From: Streptomyces ferrugineus
Lineage (GTDB): Bacteria > Actinomycetota > Actinomycetes > Streptomycetales > Streptomycetaceae
DNA: 64,000 bases
Direction of reading: 5' to 3'
Assembly: GCF_015160855.1 (NCBI RefSeq)
Contig: NZ_CP063373.1
Location: 7,378,001 to 7,442,000 of the forward strand
Shown: piece by piece, positions 42,104-52,400 of the stretch
Numbering within the stretch: position 1 is the stretch's first letter
How the letters are laid out: each line of letters begins with the position of its first letter
The notes under the pieces: model-generated
Told to the model about the DNA's origin: nothing
The model's database searches: none
The model's input: only the letters and a program-made list of their open reading frames with translations
Position numbers and translations under genes: made by a program

Positions 42104-42882
42104 TTCTGGCCCTCCCCATTGCTGCGCGCCGCACGACGGGTCACGGCGTTGTCCGTGGCGCCGGTGATGGCGGAGATGATCTCTTCCTGCGAGGTCGACT
42201 TGACCTCGAAGACGCCGTTGTTGCGCCCGAGGCGCAGGACGGCGACCTTGTCGGCCACCGCCTTGACATCGGCCATGTTGTGGCTGATGAGGATCACGGC
42301 GTGGCCGCGCTCGCGCAGCCGCTCCACCAGGTCGAGGACCTGGGCGGTCTGCTCGACTCCGAGGGCGGCGGTGGGCTCGTCGAGGATGACCAGCTTGGGC
42401 TCGCCCAGCATGGAGCGGGCGATGGCCACGGTCTGGCGCTGACCGCCGGAGAGCGACGCGATCGGGATACGGACGCTGGGGATGCGGATCGACAGCGTGT
42501 CCAGCAGCTCGCGGGAGCGGCGCTCCATCTCGACCTCGTCCAGGACTCCGCGCTTGCGGACCTCCCGGCCCAGGTAGAGGTTGCCGACGACGTCGATGTT
42601 GTCGCACAGCGCGAGGTCCTGGTAGACGGTCGCGATGCCCAGGTTCTGGGCGTCGTGCGGCCTGTTGATCGTTACGGCCTTGCCGTCCCACTCGATGACG
42701 CCCTCATCGATGGGGTGTACGCCGGCGATTGTCTTGACCAGCGTGGACTTTCCGGCGCCGTTGTCGCCGACCAGGGCGACCACCTCACCGGCGTGGACCT
42801 CAAGCTCTACGTCGGTGAGCGCCTGAACGGCACCGAAGCGCTTGGAGACCCCGCGCAACGCCAGCACGGGCGTAGCGGACAC
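42100..42882 (-). CDS. xylG: Sugar ABC transporter ATP-binding protein XylG (single cassette)
   Basis: ATPase of the xylose-type importer, 260 residues, one ABC domain rather than the two fused cassettes of E. coli XylG. Motifs in order: Walker A GDNGAGKST, Q-loop YQDL, signature LSGGQRQTVAIAR, Walker B LVILDEPTAALG, switch His in ISHNMADV. I start it at GTG 42882, because AAGGAG lies nine bases upstream; the ATG at 42891 would be directly against the ribosome binding site. It overlaps xylH by four bases. About 215 bases and a stem-loop separate it from xylF, probably lowering its expression relative to the binding protein. Confidence 0.93.
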   Translation of the reverse strand: MSATPVLALRGVSKRFGAVQALTDVELEVHAGEVVALVGDNGAGKSTLVKTIAGVHPIDEGVIEWDGKAVTINRPHDAQNLGIATVYQDLALCDNIDVVGNLYLGREVRKRGVLDEVEMERRSRELLDTLSIRIPSVRIPIASLSGGQRQTVAIARSMLGEPKLVILDEPTAALGVEQTAQVLDLVERLRERGHAVILISHNMADVKAVADKVAVLRLGRNNGVFEVKSTSQEEIISAITGATDNAVTRRAARSNGEGQK

Positions 42883-43047
42883 GTGAACCATCTCCTTCGC
42901 CGCCTGACCCGGCGGGAGGTTGTGCAGAAAGATTGCTGGGCGGGTGGGCGGGAGCTACCCGCGGGAACGTTCCGTCCGGCGCCCCGCGGCGAGCTTGCGG
43001 GGCTGGTGTGCGCGGGGGCCGGACGGAGCCTTGAGCGCTGAGTCCCG

Positions 43048-43082
43048 GGCCGGACTTCGGGGGCGAATCCCCTGGTCCGGCC
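43048..43082 (-). terminator. Stem-loop between xylF and xylG, probable attenuator
   Basis: GGCCGGAC pairs with GTCCGGCC, with GGGG/CCCC inside, 16 bases after the xylF stop. It likely ends most transcripts after xylF and so yields more binding protein than membrane complex. Confidence 0.7.
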
Positions 43083-43098
43083 AGGCACTTGCGGCTGT

Positions 43099-44211
43099 TT
43101 ACTCGAGGCCGATCTTCTCGCAGGCCGCCTTGTACTTGGCGGTGCAGATCTCGTTCACCGTGTAGACGCCGTCCTTGATGACGGTGTCCTTGATGTTGTC
43201 CTTGGTCAGCGAGGTGACGTCGACCAGGACCGACGGGATGCCCTGGTTCGTCGGGCTGTCGACCTTGTCCTTGGCGATGGAGTCGAGCGACTTGCCCTGG
43301 GCGAGCGCGACGGCCATCTCGGCGGCGGCGTCGGCCTCGGGGGCGTACGGCTTGTAGACGCTCATGTACTGCTCCCCGGTGACGATGCGCTGCACACCGG
43401 CGAGTTCGGCGTCCTGACCGGTCACCGGAACGTCCGCGATCCCGGCGGCCTTGAGGGCGGTGATGATGCCACCGGCCATGCCGTCATTGGCGGAGTAGAC
43501 GCCGATGATCTTGTCCTTGCCGATCGCGGAGATCGCGCCCTCCATGTTGGCGTTGGCGTTCTCCGGCTTCCACTCCTTGGTGTCGTACTCCTTGCCGACG
43601 TTCACCTTGCCGTCGAGGACGGAGTGCGCGCCCTCCTTGAACTGGGCGGCGTTCGGGTCGGTGGAGGAGCCGTTCATCATGACGATCTGGCCGTCCTTGG
43701 CCTTGTCGCCAAGGGCCTTGAGGAGGGCCTCGCCCTGGGTCTTGCCGACCGTCACGTTGTCGAACGAGGTGTAGGCGTCGATCGGGCCCTGCGCGAGGCG
43801 GTCGTAGGCGACGACCGGGATGCCCGCGTCCTTGGCCTTCTGCACCGAGGACTTGATGGCCGCGGAGTCCACCGCGTCCAGGATGATCACGTCGACCTTG
43901 TTGGTGATCATCGACTCGACCTGCTGGGCCTGCTGACTGGCGTCCTGCTTGGCGTTGGCGTAGACGACCTCGCCCTTGCCGTTCGTCAGCTCACCGATCT
44001 TCTTCTCGATGAGCGGCCGGTCGAACTTCTCGTAGCGAGCCGTCTGGTTCTCCGGGAGCAGGAGACCGACCTTGATGTCGTCACCCTTGGCCGCGGAGGC
44101 GGTCGAGTCGTTGTCGCCGCCCGCTTCCTCGGCGCTGCCACAGGCAGCCAGCGAGATGGCCATCGCACCAGCGGCAACGGCAACGGCGGCACGACGCATG
44201 CGCGTGTTCAC
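43099..44211 (-). CDS. xylF: Xylose-type sugar-binding lipoprotein XylF
   Basis: Periplasmic-binding-protein-like domain of the CUT2 family, 370 residues, exported and lipidated at the Cys of LAACGSAEEAG (about residue 24). The mature part begins IKVGLLLPENQTARYEKFDRP and includes VDVIILDAVDSAAIKSSV, GIPVVAYDRLAQGPIDAYTSFDN (pentose-binding Asp/Arg region), GVYSANDGMAGGIITAL and VPVTGQDAELAGVQRI. These match XylF more than RbsB. GTG 44211 has GGGAGG eight bases upstream; ATG four codons in is an alternative. Its promoter lies in the 121-base gap after rok7B7. Confidence 0.92.
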   Translation of the reverse strand: MNTRMRRAAVAVAAGAMAISLAACGSAEEAGGDNDSTASAAKGDDIKVGLLLPENQTARYEKFDRPLIEKKIGELTNGKGEVVYANAKQDASQQAQQVESMITNKVDVIILDAVDSAAIKSSVQKAKDAGIPVVAYDRLAQGPIDAYTSFDNVTVGKTQGEALLKALGDKAKDGQIVMMNGSSTDPNAAQFKEGAHSVLDGKVNVGKEYDTKEWKPENANANMEGAISAIGKDKIIGVYSANDGMAGGIITALKAAGIADVPVTGQDAELAGVQRIVTGEQYMSVYKPYAPEADAAAEMAVALAQGKSLDSIAKDKVDSPTNQGIPSVLVDVTSLTKDNIKDTVIKDGVYTVNEICTAKYKAACEKIGLE

Positions 44212-44332
44212 TTCAGAAACCTCCCTGACGAGGCCGCGTCGTTGCGGCCGAGGTGGCTGGAAGTCAACTCGGCCGCACGTGCGACGTCAAGAAGTAAATC
44301 CTTAACGGGTTGGCAACGGTGCCATACGTTCT

Positions 44333-45544
44333 CTAAGTGAAGGCAGGCGCGGCGACCGAAAGAGGGCTGGCGACACTTCCGTCCAAAAGCGCCGAATCCC
44401 CCATCTCGCTGAGTGCGAGCGCAAGGGCTCCGAGCACCTCGGCGCGGCCGCCAAGTGCCCCGGGGAGAACGGACAGTTGGCGCGCGGCGCTGGGGATGGC
44501 GTAGCGGCCGACGGACTCCCGGATGGGCCCGAGGACCAGTTCGCCGGCCTCGGCGAGATCACCGCCCAGCACCACGCGGCTGGGGTTCAGGAGGTTGCAG
44601 AGATTGGCGACTCCGCTGCCGATGTGACGGCCCACGTCGGCGATCACCCGACGGCAGCCCGGGTCTCCGTCCCTGGCCAGCCGTACGACGCCCTCCATGG
44701 TCAGATCGGTGCCATGGCTGGACTGGAGCAGCGGGAGCACATAGCGCGCGGCCGCGAAGGTCTCCAGGCAGCCCCGGTTTCCGCAGCGGCAGACCGGGCC
44801 GGATTCATCAAGGGTGATATGCCCGATTTCACCTGCCGTGCCGCCGGGGCCCCGGTAGATCTTGCCGTTGATCACCAGACCGGCGCCGACACCGCTGGCG
44901 ACCTTGATGTACGCCAGGTCCCGCACGCCCCGCCCGCTGCCCCAGACCAGCTCGCCCAGGGCGCCCAGGTTGGCGTCGTTGTCCACGTGCACGGGCACGC
45001 CGAGCCGGCCGCGCAGCTCCTCGGCGGGCTTGGTGCCGGTCCAGCCCGGCAGGATGGCGGTGGAGCCGAGGGTGCCGGACTCGACGTCGATCGGGCCGGG
45101 CACGCCGAGGCCGACCCCGGCGATCTTGGAGCGGTCGACGCCGGTGGCCGCGATCAGCCGGTTGACCAGCTGTTCCGCGCGGTCGAACCCCTGGGTCGAG
45201 GAGGCGTCCACGTCCAGCGGCTCGGACTCCTCGGCCAGCACCTGATGGGCCAGGTTCCCGACCGCGACACGTAGATGGGTATGGCCGAAGTCGACCCCTA
45301 TGACGATGCCGGCGTCCCCGCTGAGCGAGACGCTGCGGGCCCGGCGGCCGCCCGCCGATGTGGGCGTGACCTCGACCGTTCCGCCGTCCTTGAGTTCACG
45401 GACGATATTGGAGACCGTCGCCGCGGACAGACCGGTGGTCCTCGCGATCTCCGCCTGGGTGAGGGATCCGGCCAGCCGTACGGCCCGCACGACCCGCTCC
45501 AGGTTGGCTCGGTGCAGCGACGACTGCGACCCCGGAGTCTCCAC
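44333..45544 (-). CDS. rok7B7: ROK-family regulator Rok7B7
   Basis: Transcriptional regulator with an N-terminal winged helix (LTQAEIARTTGLSAATVSNIV, about residues 28-50) and a C-terminal sugar-kinase-like ROK domain. The latter has GVDFGHTHLRVAVG, VHVDNDANLGALGE, the zinc motif CRCGNRGCLETFA, and GGTAGEIGHITL. In S. coelicolor Rok7B7 influences xylose transport, carbon catabolite control and antibiotic production (literature knowledge, from memory). It sits directly upstream of xylF on the same strand. I start it at GTG 45544 because a full AGGAGG lies five bases before it; a longer frame from TTG 45595 has no ribosome binding site. The product is 403 residues. Confidence 0.9.
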   Translation of the reverse strand: METPGSQSSLHRANLERVVRAVRLAGSLTQAEIARTTGLSAATVSNIVRELKDGGTVEVTPTSAGGRRARSVSLSGDAGIVIGVDFGHTHLRVAVGNLAHQVLAEESEPLDVDASSTQGFDRAEQLVNRLIAATGVDRSKIAGVGLGVPGPIDVESGTLGSTAILPGWTGTKPAEELRGRLGVPVHVDNDANLGALGELVWGSGRGVRDLAYIKVASGVGAGLVINGKIYRGPGGTAGEIGHITLDESGPVCRCGNRGCLETFAAARYVLPLLQSSHGTDLTMEGVVRLARDGDPGCRRVIADVGRHIGSGVANLCNLLNPSRVVLGGDLAEAGELVLGPIRESVGRYAIPSAARQLSVLPGALGGRAEVLGALALALSEMGDSALLDGSVASPLSVAAPAFT

Positions 45545-45676
45545 GACGACCTCCTGCGCGCGGGGCCGCTTCGGTGAGGCCCCGTTCGTGTCCAACTAGT
45601 GAACTCTAAGCTGAGCCGTTCGGGTTGCCTCCCGTCAAGAGGTTGAACCGGATCCGGGTTTGTGCACACACATGTA

Positions 45677-45706
45677 CACGCCGCTCCCGGGGCCGGGAAC
45701 GGCGTG
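45677..45706 (-). terminator. Hairpin terminator of ngcEFG
   Basis: CACGCCG pairs with CGGCGTG, with CCCGG/CCGGG inside, between the ngcG stop and the rok7B7 start on the minus strand. Confidence 0.65.
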
Positions 45707-45762
45707 CACTCGATCGGTTCCGGAGCGCTACCCGCCGCTTGGGTTCAGGACGCCGCCTCGGT

Positions 45763-46686
45763 CTATTTCAGCGCCCCCGCGGTCAGCCCCGCCACCACCT
45801 GGCGCTGGAAGACGATGTAGGCCGCCAGCACCGGCAGCATGGCCATCACCAGGCCGGCGAAGAGCCCGGACCAGTCCCCCTTGTAGCCCTGGCTGACGGC
45901 CAGTTGCACCAGGCCCTGGGTGAGCACCCGCTTCTCGGGGTCGGTGTTGAGGACCGTGGGCAGCATGTACTGGTTCCACTGGCCCAGGAAGTTGAAGATG
46001 CCGACGCTGACCAGGCCCGGCTTGGCCATCGGGAGCATGATCTGGAAGAACGTACGGCTGTGCGAGGCGCCGTCCACGAAGGCCGCCTCGGCCACCGAGG
46101 TCGGCAGGGTGCGGAAGAACGCCGTGAGGAAGAACACCGTGAACGGCAGCGAGTACGCGATGTAGACCAGGATCAGCCCGTGGATCGTGTTCAGCAGCCC
46201 CATGTTGTTCACGACGTAGAACAGCGGGACCAGCGCGAGCATGATCGGGAAGCTCATGCCGCCGATGAACAGGTAGTAGATGAAGCGGTTGCCCGGGAAG
46301 TCGAAGCGGGCGAGCACATAGGCCGCCATCGAGCCGAGCACCAGGGTGCCGATGAGCGAACCCCCCACCACCAGGACGGTGTTGAGGAAGTAGTCGCTCA
46401 TGTTGGCCTCGGTCCACGCCCGGGCCCAGTTCGAGAAGTGCAGTTTGTCCGGCAGCGACCAGGGCGAGCCGAAGATGGACGCGTCGTCCTTGAAGGACGT
46501 CATCACCGCCCACAGCAGCGGCATGACGACCATGAACGCCCAGATGATCAGAATGCCGTGGGAGAAGACGTTGAGGGTGGTGCCCTCCTTCTTCTTCCCG
46601 CCCGGCTTCTTGGCCGATACGTCGATCTTGGTGACGGGCGTACCGGACTCGGCCGGTACGGGAGCGGTGGTCTCGGTCGTCTTCAT
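45763..46686 (-). CDS. ngcG: Chito-oligosaccharide ABC permease NgcG (CUT1)
   Basis: MalG-like permease, 307 residues. A Lys/Pro-rich cytoplasmic leader precedes six helices starting LIIWAFMVVMPLLWAVMTSF. The EAA loop is TSVAEAAFVDGASHSRTFFQIMLPMAKPG. It is third in the ngcE-F-G operon, three bases after ngcF. In S. olivaceoviridis and S. coelicolor this system imports N-acetylglucosamine or chitobiose (literature knowledge, from memory). The ATPase is not encoded here, consistent with use of MsiK. The name rests on family and position beside rok7B7. Confidence 0.85.
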   Translation of the reverse strand: MKTTETTAPVPAESGTPVTKIDVSAKKPGGKKKEGTTLNVFSHGILIIWAFMVVMPLLWAVMTSFKDDASIFGSPWSLPDKLHFSNWARAWTEANMSDYFLNTVLVVGGSLIGTLVLGSMAAYVLARFDFPGNRFIYYLFIGGMSFPIMLALVPLFYVVNNMGLLNTIHGLILVYIAYSLPFTVFFLTAFFRTLPTSVAEAAFVDGASHSRTFFQIMLPMAKPGLVSVGIFNFLGQWNQYMLPTVLNTDPEKRVLTQGLVQLAVSQGYKGDWSGLFAGLVMAMLPVLAAYIVFQRQVVAGLTAGALK

Positions 46687-46689
46687 CTG

Positions 46690-47616
46690 TCAGAACTCCA
46701 GCCGCTCGCGCCGCCCCAGCCGCATCACGACGGCGGCGAAGGCCAGCGTCACGATGAGCAGGGCCACGCCGATCGTGGTGGCGTAGGCGGCCTGCCCGTC
46801 TCGGAACGCCTTCTGGTACACGTACAGGACCATGACCGTGGTCGAGTAGTCGGGGCCGCCGGGTCCGGTCGTCATGATGTGTACGACCGCGAACGACTCG
46901 GCGCCGAGGGCGAGGATGCCCATATAGACCCAGCCGGACTGCACGGTGTCCCACAGCAGCGGCAGGGTGACCCGGAAGAAGGTGGTGGCACGGCCGGCGC
47001 CGTCGAGCAGCGCGGCCTCGTACAGATCGGCCGGAATGGAGGCCATACCGGCCGAGAACAGGACCACGAAGAAGCCGACCGTGGACCAGACGATCACCGC
47101 CATCACGGCCCACAGGGCGAGGTTCGGGTCGCCCAGCCACAGCGGCTGGATGCTGTCGAGCCCCACGCCGCGCAGGATCGAGTTGATCGCGCCGCTGTCC
47201 GGGTTGTACGCGAAGGCGAACAGCAGCGCGACGATCGCGATCGACAGCACCTGCGGGAAGAAGTAGACGATCTTGTAGAACGAGGACCCGCGGACACCGC
47301 TGATCGCCGGGCCGCCCTTCCGGCGCCGCCCGCCCACATTGATCATGAAGGCGAGGAACAGCGCGAAACTGAGGGTCACCAGCGGCAGCAACAACGCGAA
47401 CAGCAGGCTGTGCTGCAACGACTTCCAGAAGATGTCGTCGTCGAGCATTCTCTCGTAGTTGTCGAAGCCGACCATCTTGAATTCGGGGCTGAGCCCGGTC
47501 CAGTCCGTGAACGAGTAGTAGATGGACTGGATGAACGGCCAGACGACGAAGAGCCCGTACAGGCCCAGGGGCACCGCGAGGAACCCCACGATGAACCGGT
47601 ACTTGCCGTGCTGCAT
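46690..47616 (-). CDS. ngcF: Chito-oligosaccharide ABC permease NgcF (CUT1)
   Basis: MalF-like permease, 308 residues, first helix FIVGFLAVPLGLYGLFVVWPF, then KSLQHSLLFALLLPLVTLSF. The EAA loop is ADLYEAALLDGAGRATTFFRVTLPLLWDT. The long region between helices 2 and 3 contains a basic cytoplasmic stretch (NVGGRRRKGGPAISG). ATG 47616. It lies 58 bases after ngcE and 3 bases before ngcG, one operon. Confidence 0.85.
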   Translation of the reverse strand: MQHGKYRFIVGFLAVPLGLYGLFVVWPFIQSIYYSFTDWTGLSPEFKMVGFDNYERMLDDDIFWKSLQHSLLFALLLPLVTLSFALFLAFMINVGGRRRKGGPAISGVRGSSFYKIVYFFPQVLSIAIVALLFAFAYNPDSGAINSILRGVGLDSIQPLWLGDPNLALWAVMAVIVWSTVGFFVVLFSAGMASIPADLYEAALLDGAGRATTFFRVTLPLLWDTVQSGWVYMGILALGAESFAVVHIMTTGPGGPDYSTTVMVLYVYQKAFRDGQAAYATTIGVALLIVTLAFAAVVMRLGRRERLEF

Positions 47617-47674
47617 TGCTATCGACCCCGATCTGCGCGCGGGTGCAGCCGCTGGTGACGGATCCTCACGGGAC

Positions 47675-49138
47675 CTACTGGTGCTTGTAGTGCTTGATCG
47701 ACGTGTCCTTCGCCGCCTCGTCGGCGAAGGCCTGGATCTTCTTGATGGCCTCGGCCGGGGTGAGGCGTCCGGCCATCATCTCGCCGAGACCGGAGACACC
47801 GATCTTCTCCTTCTGCAGCTGCACGTACCAGTCCTGGAGCCGCGGGTTCACCACGTTCTGGCCCGCCTTCTCCAGCGCCGCGACGCCGGACTGCAGACCC
47901 GGGGTCAGGGTGATGCCGTCCGTGCCGCCGTTGTACGCGGTCAGCGACTTGACCTTGCTGGTGAAGTTCTTGGAGCTCGCCTCGCTCAGCATGATGCGCA
48001 GCTGCTCCATGCCGCCGGCGGTGTTCCTCGCCTTGGCCGGGACGATGAAGGGCTCACCGCCGGAGGCCCAGATCGTGCCGAAGGGCAGCTTGTCGGAGGA
48101 GTCGATGCCGGTCGGCGCGGAGACGGCGAGGCCGAAGTCCTTCGGGATGACGTTGGCCGACTCGTTCTCCACCCAGGAGCCGTTCGGGATGAACAGCGCC
48201 TTGCCCTGGGCCCACGCGGTCTGCGACTGGATGTGGTCCAGGCCCGGGGTGCCCTTGAGGACGTAGCCCTTCTTGTAGAGCTCGTAGTAGGCGTCGAAGC
48301 AGGCCTTGACCGCCGGGTGCTTCCAGGCGTTCGGCTCCAGGTTGTCGATGGCGTCCAGAACCTCGACGCCGCCGACCTTGCCGATCATCGGGTAGAGCGA
48401 GAAGGGGAGGTAGTAGGGGTACTTGCCCGCGTACGTCCAGCCCGCCATGCCCTTCTTCTTGGCCTTCTCGCAGACCGCGAGCATCTGGTCCCAGGTCTCG
48501 GGGTACTGCTCGTCGAGCGAGTCCAGGGCCTTCTGCGAGTACCACACGCCGTACACCGTGTAGGCGTAGTACATGATCCAGACCTTCTCGCCGTCGAACT
48601 GGCCCATCTCCACGATGCCGGGGCGCAGCGTGTCGCGGACCTTCTTGTTCGGGTCGTCGTACGACGGGGCGTCCAGCAGGGGCGTGAGGTCGGCGAGCTG
48701 GTCCTTGCCGACCAGGACGCCCATGTCCATCTGCTCGGCGCCGGAGTTGTCGATGAGGTCCGGCGGGTTGCCCTGGTTGAAGCGGGGCTGCAGGGTGGAC
48801 TGGATCTTCTGGGTGGCCGAGAACTTCACCTTCACCTCGGGGAAGTTCTTCTCGTAGATCTTCACGGCGTCCTCGGCGTACTCCTTGCCGAAGCCGCCGT
48901 CGAACAGCACGAACTCCATCTGCGCGGTGTCATTGACGCCGAGCGGGTTCTTCGCGGTCTTCTTGCCTTCCTTGGCCTTGTCCCCGTTGTCGCTCCCACC
49001 GCCGCTGGCACAGGCGGACAGGAAGCTCATGGTGGGGACGGAGATCAGGCCGAGCGCGGCGGACCGCTTGATCAGATCGCGGCGTCCGACGCGCGCGGAG
49101 CCGTTGGTCTCGGGGTTCTGGGCGGAAGTGGATCCCAT
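47675..49138 (-). CDS. ngcE: N-acetylglucosamine/chitobiose-binding lipoprotein NgcE
   Basis: 487-residue solute-binding protein with a Tat-type lipoprotein signal: GRRDLIKRSAALG twin arginines and the lipobox LSACASGG at about residue 42. The mature domain is family 1: MEFVLFDGGFGKEYAEDAVKIYEKNFPEVKVKFSATQ, WIMYYAYTVYGVWYSQKALDSL, FIPNGSWVENESANV, ASGGEPFIVPAKARN. ATG 49138 is chosen since GAGGA lies seven bases before it; a TTG two codons upstream is weaker. A site resembling the DasR operator lies 112 bases upstream (49250-49265), in keeping with amino-sugar control. The assignment is from family similarity and synteny beside rok7B7. Confidence 0.87.
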   Translation of the reverse strand: MGSTSAQNPETNGSARVGRRDLIKRSAALGLISVPTMSFLSACASGGGSDNGDKAKEGKKTAKNPLGVNDTAQMEFVLFDGGFGKEYAEDAVKIYEKNFPEVKVKFSATQKIQSTLQPRFNQGNPPDLIDNSGAEQMDMGVLVGKDQLADLTPLLDAPSYDDPNKKVRDTLRPGIVEMGQFDGEKVWIMYYAYTVYGVWYSQKALDSLDEQYPETWDQMLAVCEKAKKKGMAGWTYAGKYPYYLPFSLYPMIGKVGGVEVLDAIDNLEPNAWKHPAVKACFDAYYELYKKGYVLKGTPGLDHIQSQTAWAQGKALFIPNGSWVENESANVIPKDFGLAVSAPTGIDSSDKLPFGTIWASGGEPFIVPAKARNTAGGMEQLRIMLSEASSKNFTSKVKSLTAYNGGTDGITLTPGLQSGVAALEKAGQNVVNPRLQDWYVQLQKEKIGVSGLGEMMAGRLTPAEAIKKIQAFADEAAKDTSIKHYKHQ

Positions 49139-49249
49139 GCTCAAGTCCTCGCCTTCTCCAGGACTCAGGCGGTGAACCGGATCCTCCCCGGCACCGCGAT
49201 CGGGTCAAGCTGGGGTCGTGCAGGAAGTGCGGAATCATGTGAAGTGCCG

Positions 49250-49265
49250 ACAGGTATAGTCCACT
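49250..49265 (-). promoter_or_regulatory. DasR-like (dre) operator upstream of ngcE
   Basis: On the minus strand AGTGGACTATACCTGT, matching the remembered dre consensus A(C/G)TGGTCTAGACCA(C/G)T at about 13 of 16 positions, including both half-site cores. It lies in the 351-base gene-free gap between ngcE and the GH92 gene. Apart from this site and the palindrome at 49456 I see nothing else in that gap. Confidence 0.55.
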
Positions 49266-49455
49266 TCCCGTCAGCGGAGCAAGATCGAACGCAAGGTTGG
49301 CCGGTGGTCTTTTCCGAGTTGAGACCTCCCGGAAATATGAGTGGCCTGTGCGCGGCTTGCCCCAAAAATCCGCGACATAAGCCCCGAATGCCACAGCCAA
49401 CACCCTTGACAATACTTGGCACTTGAGCCACAACTGGTCCTTGCGCAGCGAAGTT

Positions 49456-49467
49456 GACAACGTTGTC
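49456..49467. promoter_or_regulatory. Perfect LacI-type operator GACAACGTTGTC upstream of GH92
   Basis: 12-base perfect palindrome ending 22 bases before the TTG start of the GH92 gene, so within its promoter or leader. The same half-site occurs at 18054-18065 and at 62739-62796. Confidence 0.7.
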
Positions 49468-49489
49468 CCGTGCGCAGGGAGGGTACCCG

Positions 49490-52400
49490 TTGAAGCAGCA
49501 GAGAGCTCGGCACAGATGGGGTACGGCGGTCGTGTCGGCGGCCGCCTTTGCTTTGACCGTGGGTTCGCAGGGGGCGGCGGTGGCCCTGCCCGAGGCGCCC
49601 GCGACAGCCGACCGGGAGTTCGCCTCCTCCTTCGAGGCGGACGATCCGGCACCCGACTGGCTCAACACCGTCGACACCGCCCCGGACGGCACCAAACGCG
49701 CCTCGGGCGTCGACGGCGGCTACAGCACCGGCATCCCGGGCAATGTGACCGACCACGTCACGGACGTACGGGCGAGCGGGGAGAACACCGGCGGCGGCGA
49801 GGTGAAGGAGAACCTCGTCGACGGGGAGCCCAGCAGCAAATGGCTGGTCTTCGCCCCCACCGGGTGGGTGGAGTTCGACCTGGACAAGCCGGTGAAAATC
49901 GCCAAGTACGCCCTCACCTCGGCCAATGACTACGCCGAACGCGACCCCCAGGACTGGATCCTTCAGGGCTCCACGGACGGCAAGGACTGGAAGACGGTCG
50001 ACACCCGATCGGGTGAGAGCTTCGCCGAACGGTTCCAGACCAGGACGTACGACCTCGCGGAACCGGCCGAGTACCAGCACTTCCGGCTGGAGATCACCGA
50101 GAACCACGGCGCCGCCGACATCCTCCAGCTCGCCGACGTCCAGTTCTCCACGGGCGGCAGCGACGGCCCGGTCCCACAGGACATGCTCTCCCTGGTCGAC
50201 CGCGGCCCGAGCGGCTCGCCGACCGCCAAGGCGGGCGCCGGCTTCACCGGCAAGCGGGCGCTGCGCTACGCCGGCCGGCACACGGCGGACGGACGGGCGT
50301 ACTCGTACAACAAGGTCTACGACGTGAACGTGGCCGTCGGCCGCGACACCCGGCTGTCCTACCGCGTCTTCCCGTCGATGGCCGACGGCGACCGCGACTA
50401 CGACGCCACGAACGTCTCCGTCGACCTCGCCTTCACCGACGGCACCCACCTCAGCGACCTCGGCGCCACCGACCAGCACGGCTTCCCGCTGTCGCCGCGC
50501 GGGCAGGGCGCGGCCAAGGTGCTCTACGTCAACCAGTGGAACAACGTCGCCTCGCGCATCGGATCGGTCGCGGCCGGCAGGACGGTCGACCGGATCCTGG
50601 TGGCGTACGACTCCCCCAAGGGCCCGGCGAAGTTCCGCGGCTGGCTGGACGACATCGCGCTGAAGGCGGTGGCCCCCGAGAAGCCGAAGGCCCACCCGTC
50701 CGACTACGCGCTCACCACCCGCGGCACCCTCTCCAGCGGCGGCTTCTCACGCGGCAACAACTTCCCGGCGACCGCCGTGCCGCACGGCTTCAACTTCTGG
50801 ACGCCGGTGACGAACGCGGGCTCGCTGACCTGGCTGTACGACTACGCCCGCGCCAACAACGACGACAACCTGCCGACGGTCCAGGCGTTCAGCGCCAGCC
50901 ATGAGCCCAGCCCCTGGATGGGTGACCGGCAGACCTTCCAGATGATGCCGTCGGCCGCCGCCGGCACCCCGGACACCGGGCGGGAGGCCCGCGAGCTGGC
51001 CTTCCGGCACGAGAACGAGACGGCGCGGCCGTACTACTACGGGGTGCGGTTCGAGAACGGGCTGAAGGCGGAGATGGCGCCGACCGACCACGCGGCGGTG
51101 CTGCGCTTCACCTACCCGGGTGACGACGCGAGCGTCGTCTTCGACAACGTGACGGACCAGGCGGGGCTCACCCTCGACGAGGAGAACGGGATCGTCACCG
51201 GCTACTCGGACGTGAAGTCCGGGCTGTCGACGGGCGCGACCCGGCTGTTCGTGTACGGCGAGTTCGACAAGCCGGTGACCGAGGGCTCGTCCAGTGGGGT
51301 GAAGGGCTATCTGCGCTTCGACGCCGGAGCCGACCGGACGGTCACCCTGCGCCTGGCCACCTCGCTCATCAGCGTCGACCAGGCGAAGGACAACCTGCGC
51401 CAGGAGGTCGACGGCGCCTCCTTCGAGCGCGTGAAGTCACGCGCCCAGCACCAGTGGGACCGGCTGCTCGGCAAGGTCGAGGTTCAGGGCGCGACGCCGG
51501 ACCAGCTGACCACGCTGTACTCCAGCCTGTACCGGCTGTACCTGTACCCCAACTCCGGCTTCGAGAAGGTCGGCGGGAAGTACCGGTACGCGTCGCCGTT
51601 CTCGCCGATGCCGAACCCCGACACCCCGACGCACACCGGGGCGAAGATCGTGGACGGCAAGGTGTACGTCAACAACGGCTTCTGGGACACCTACCGGACC
51701 ACCTGGCCCGCGTACTCGCTCCTCACCCCGGGCCAGGCGGGCGAGATGGTCGACGGCTTCGTGCAGCAGTACAAGGACGGCGGCTGGACCTCCCGCTGGT
51801 CCTCCCCCGGCTACGCCGACCTGATGACCGGCACCTCCTCGGACGTCGCCTTCGCGGACGCCTACGTCAAGGGCGTCGACTTCGACGCGAAGTCGGCGTA
51901 CGACGCGGCCGTGAAGAACGCGACCGTCGTGCCCCCGTCGTCCGGCGTCGGCCGCAAGGGCATGGCGACCTCGCCGTTCCTCGGCTACACCAGCACCGAG
52001 ACGCACGAGGGCCTGTCGTGGGCGCTGGAGGGCTACCTCAACGACTACGGCATCGCGAAGATGGGCCGGGCCCTGTACAAGAAGACTGGCGACAAGCGCT
52101 ACAAGGAGGAGTCGGAGTACTTCCTCGACCGCGCCCGGGACTATGTGAACCTGTTCGACGGGAAGGCCGGTTTCTTCCAGGGCCGGGACCAGAAGGGCGA
52201 CTGGCGCGTCGAGTCCTCGAAGTACGACCCGCGCGTGTGGGGCTACGACTACACGGAGACCAACGGCTGGGGGTACGCCTTCACGGCACCCCAGGACAGC
52301 CGGGGCCTGGCCAACCTCTACGGCGGCCGGGACGGTCTGGCCGACAAGCTGGACGAGTACTTCGCCACCCCGGAGACGGCCTCGCCGGAGTTCAAGGGCT

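Noticed and set aside
45625..47658. Plus-strand frame of 677 codons opposite ngcF and ngcG
   Set aside because: Its composition is antisense-like (His, Asp, Arg repeats), and the two permeases are unmistakable on the other strand.
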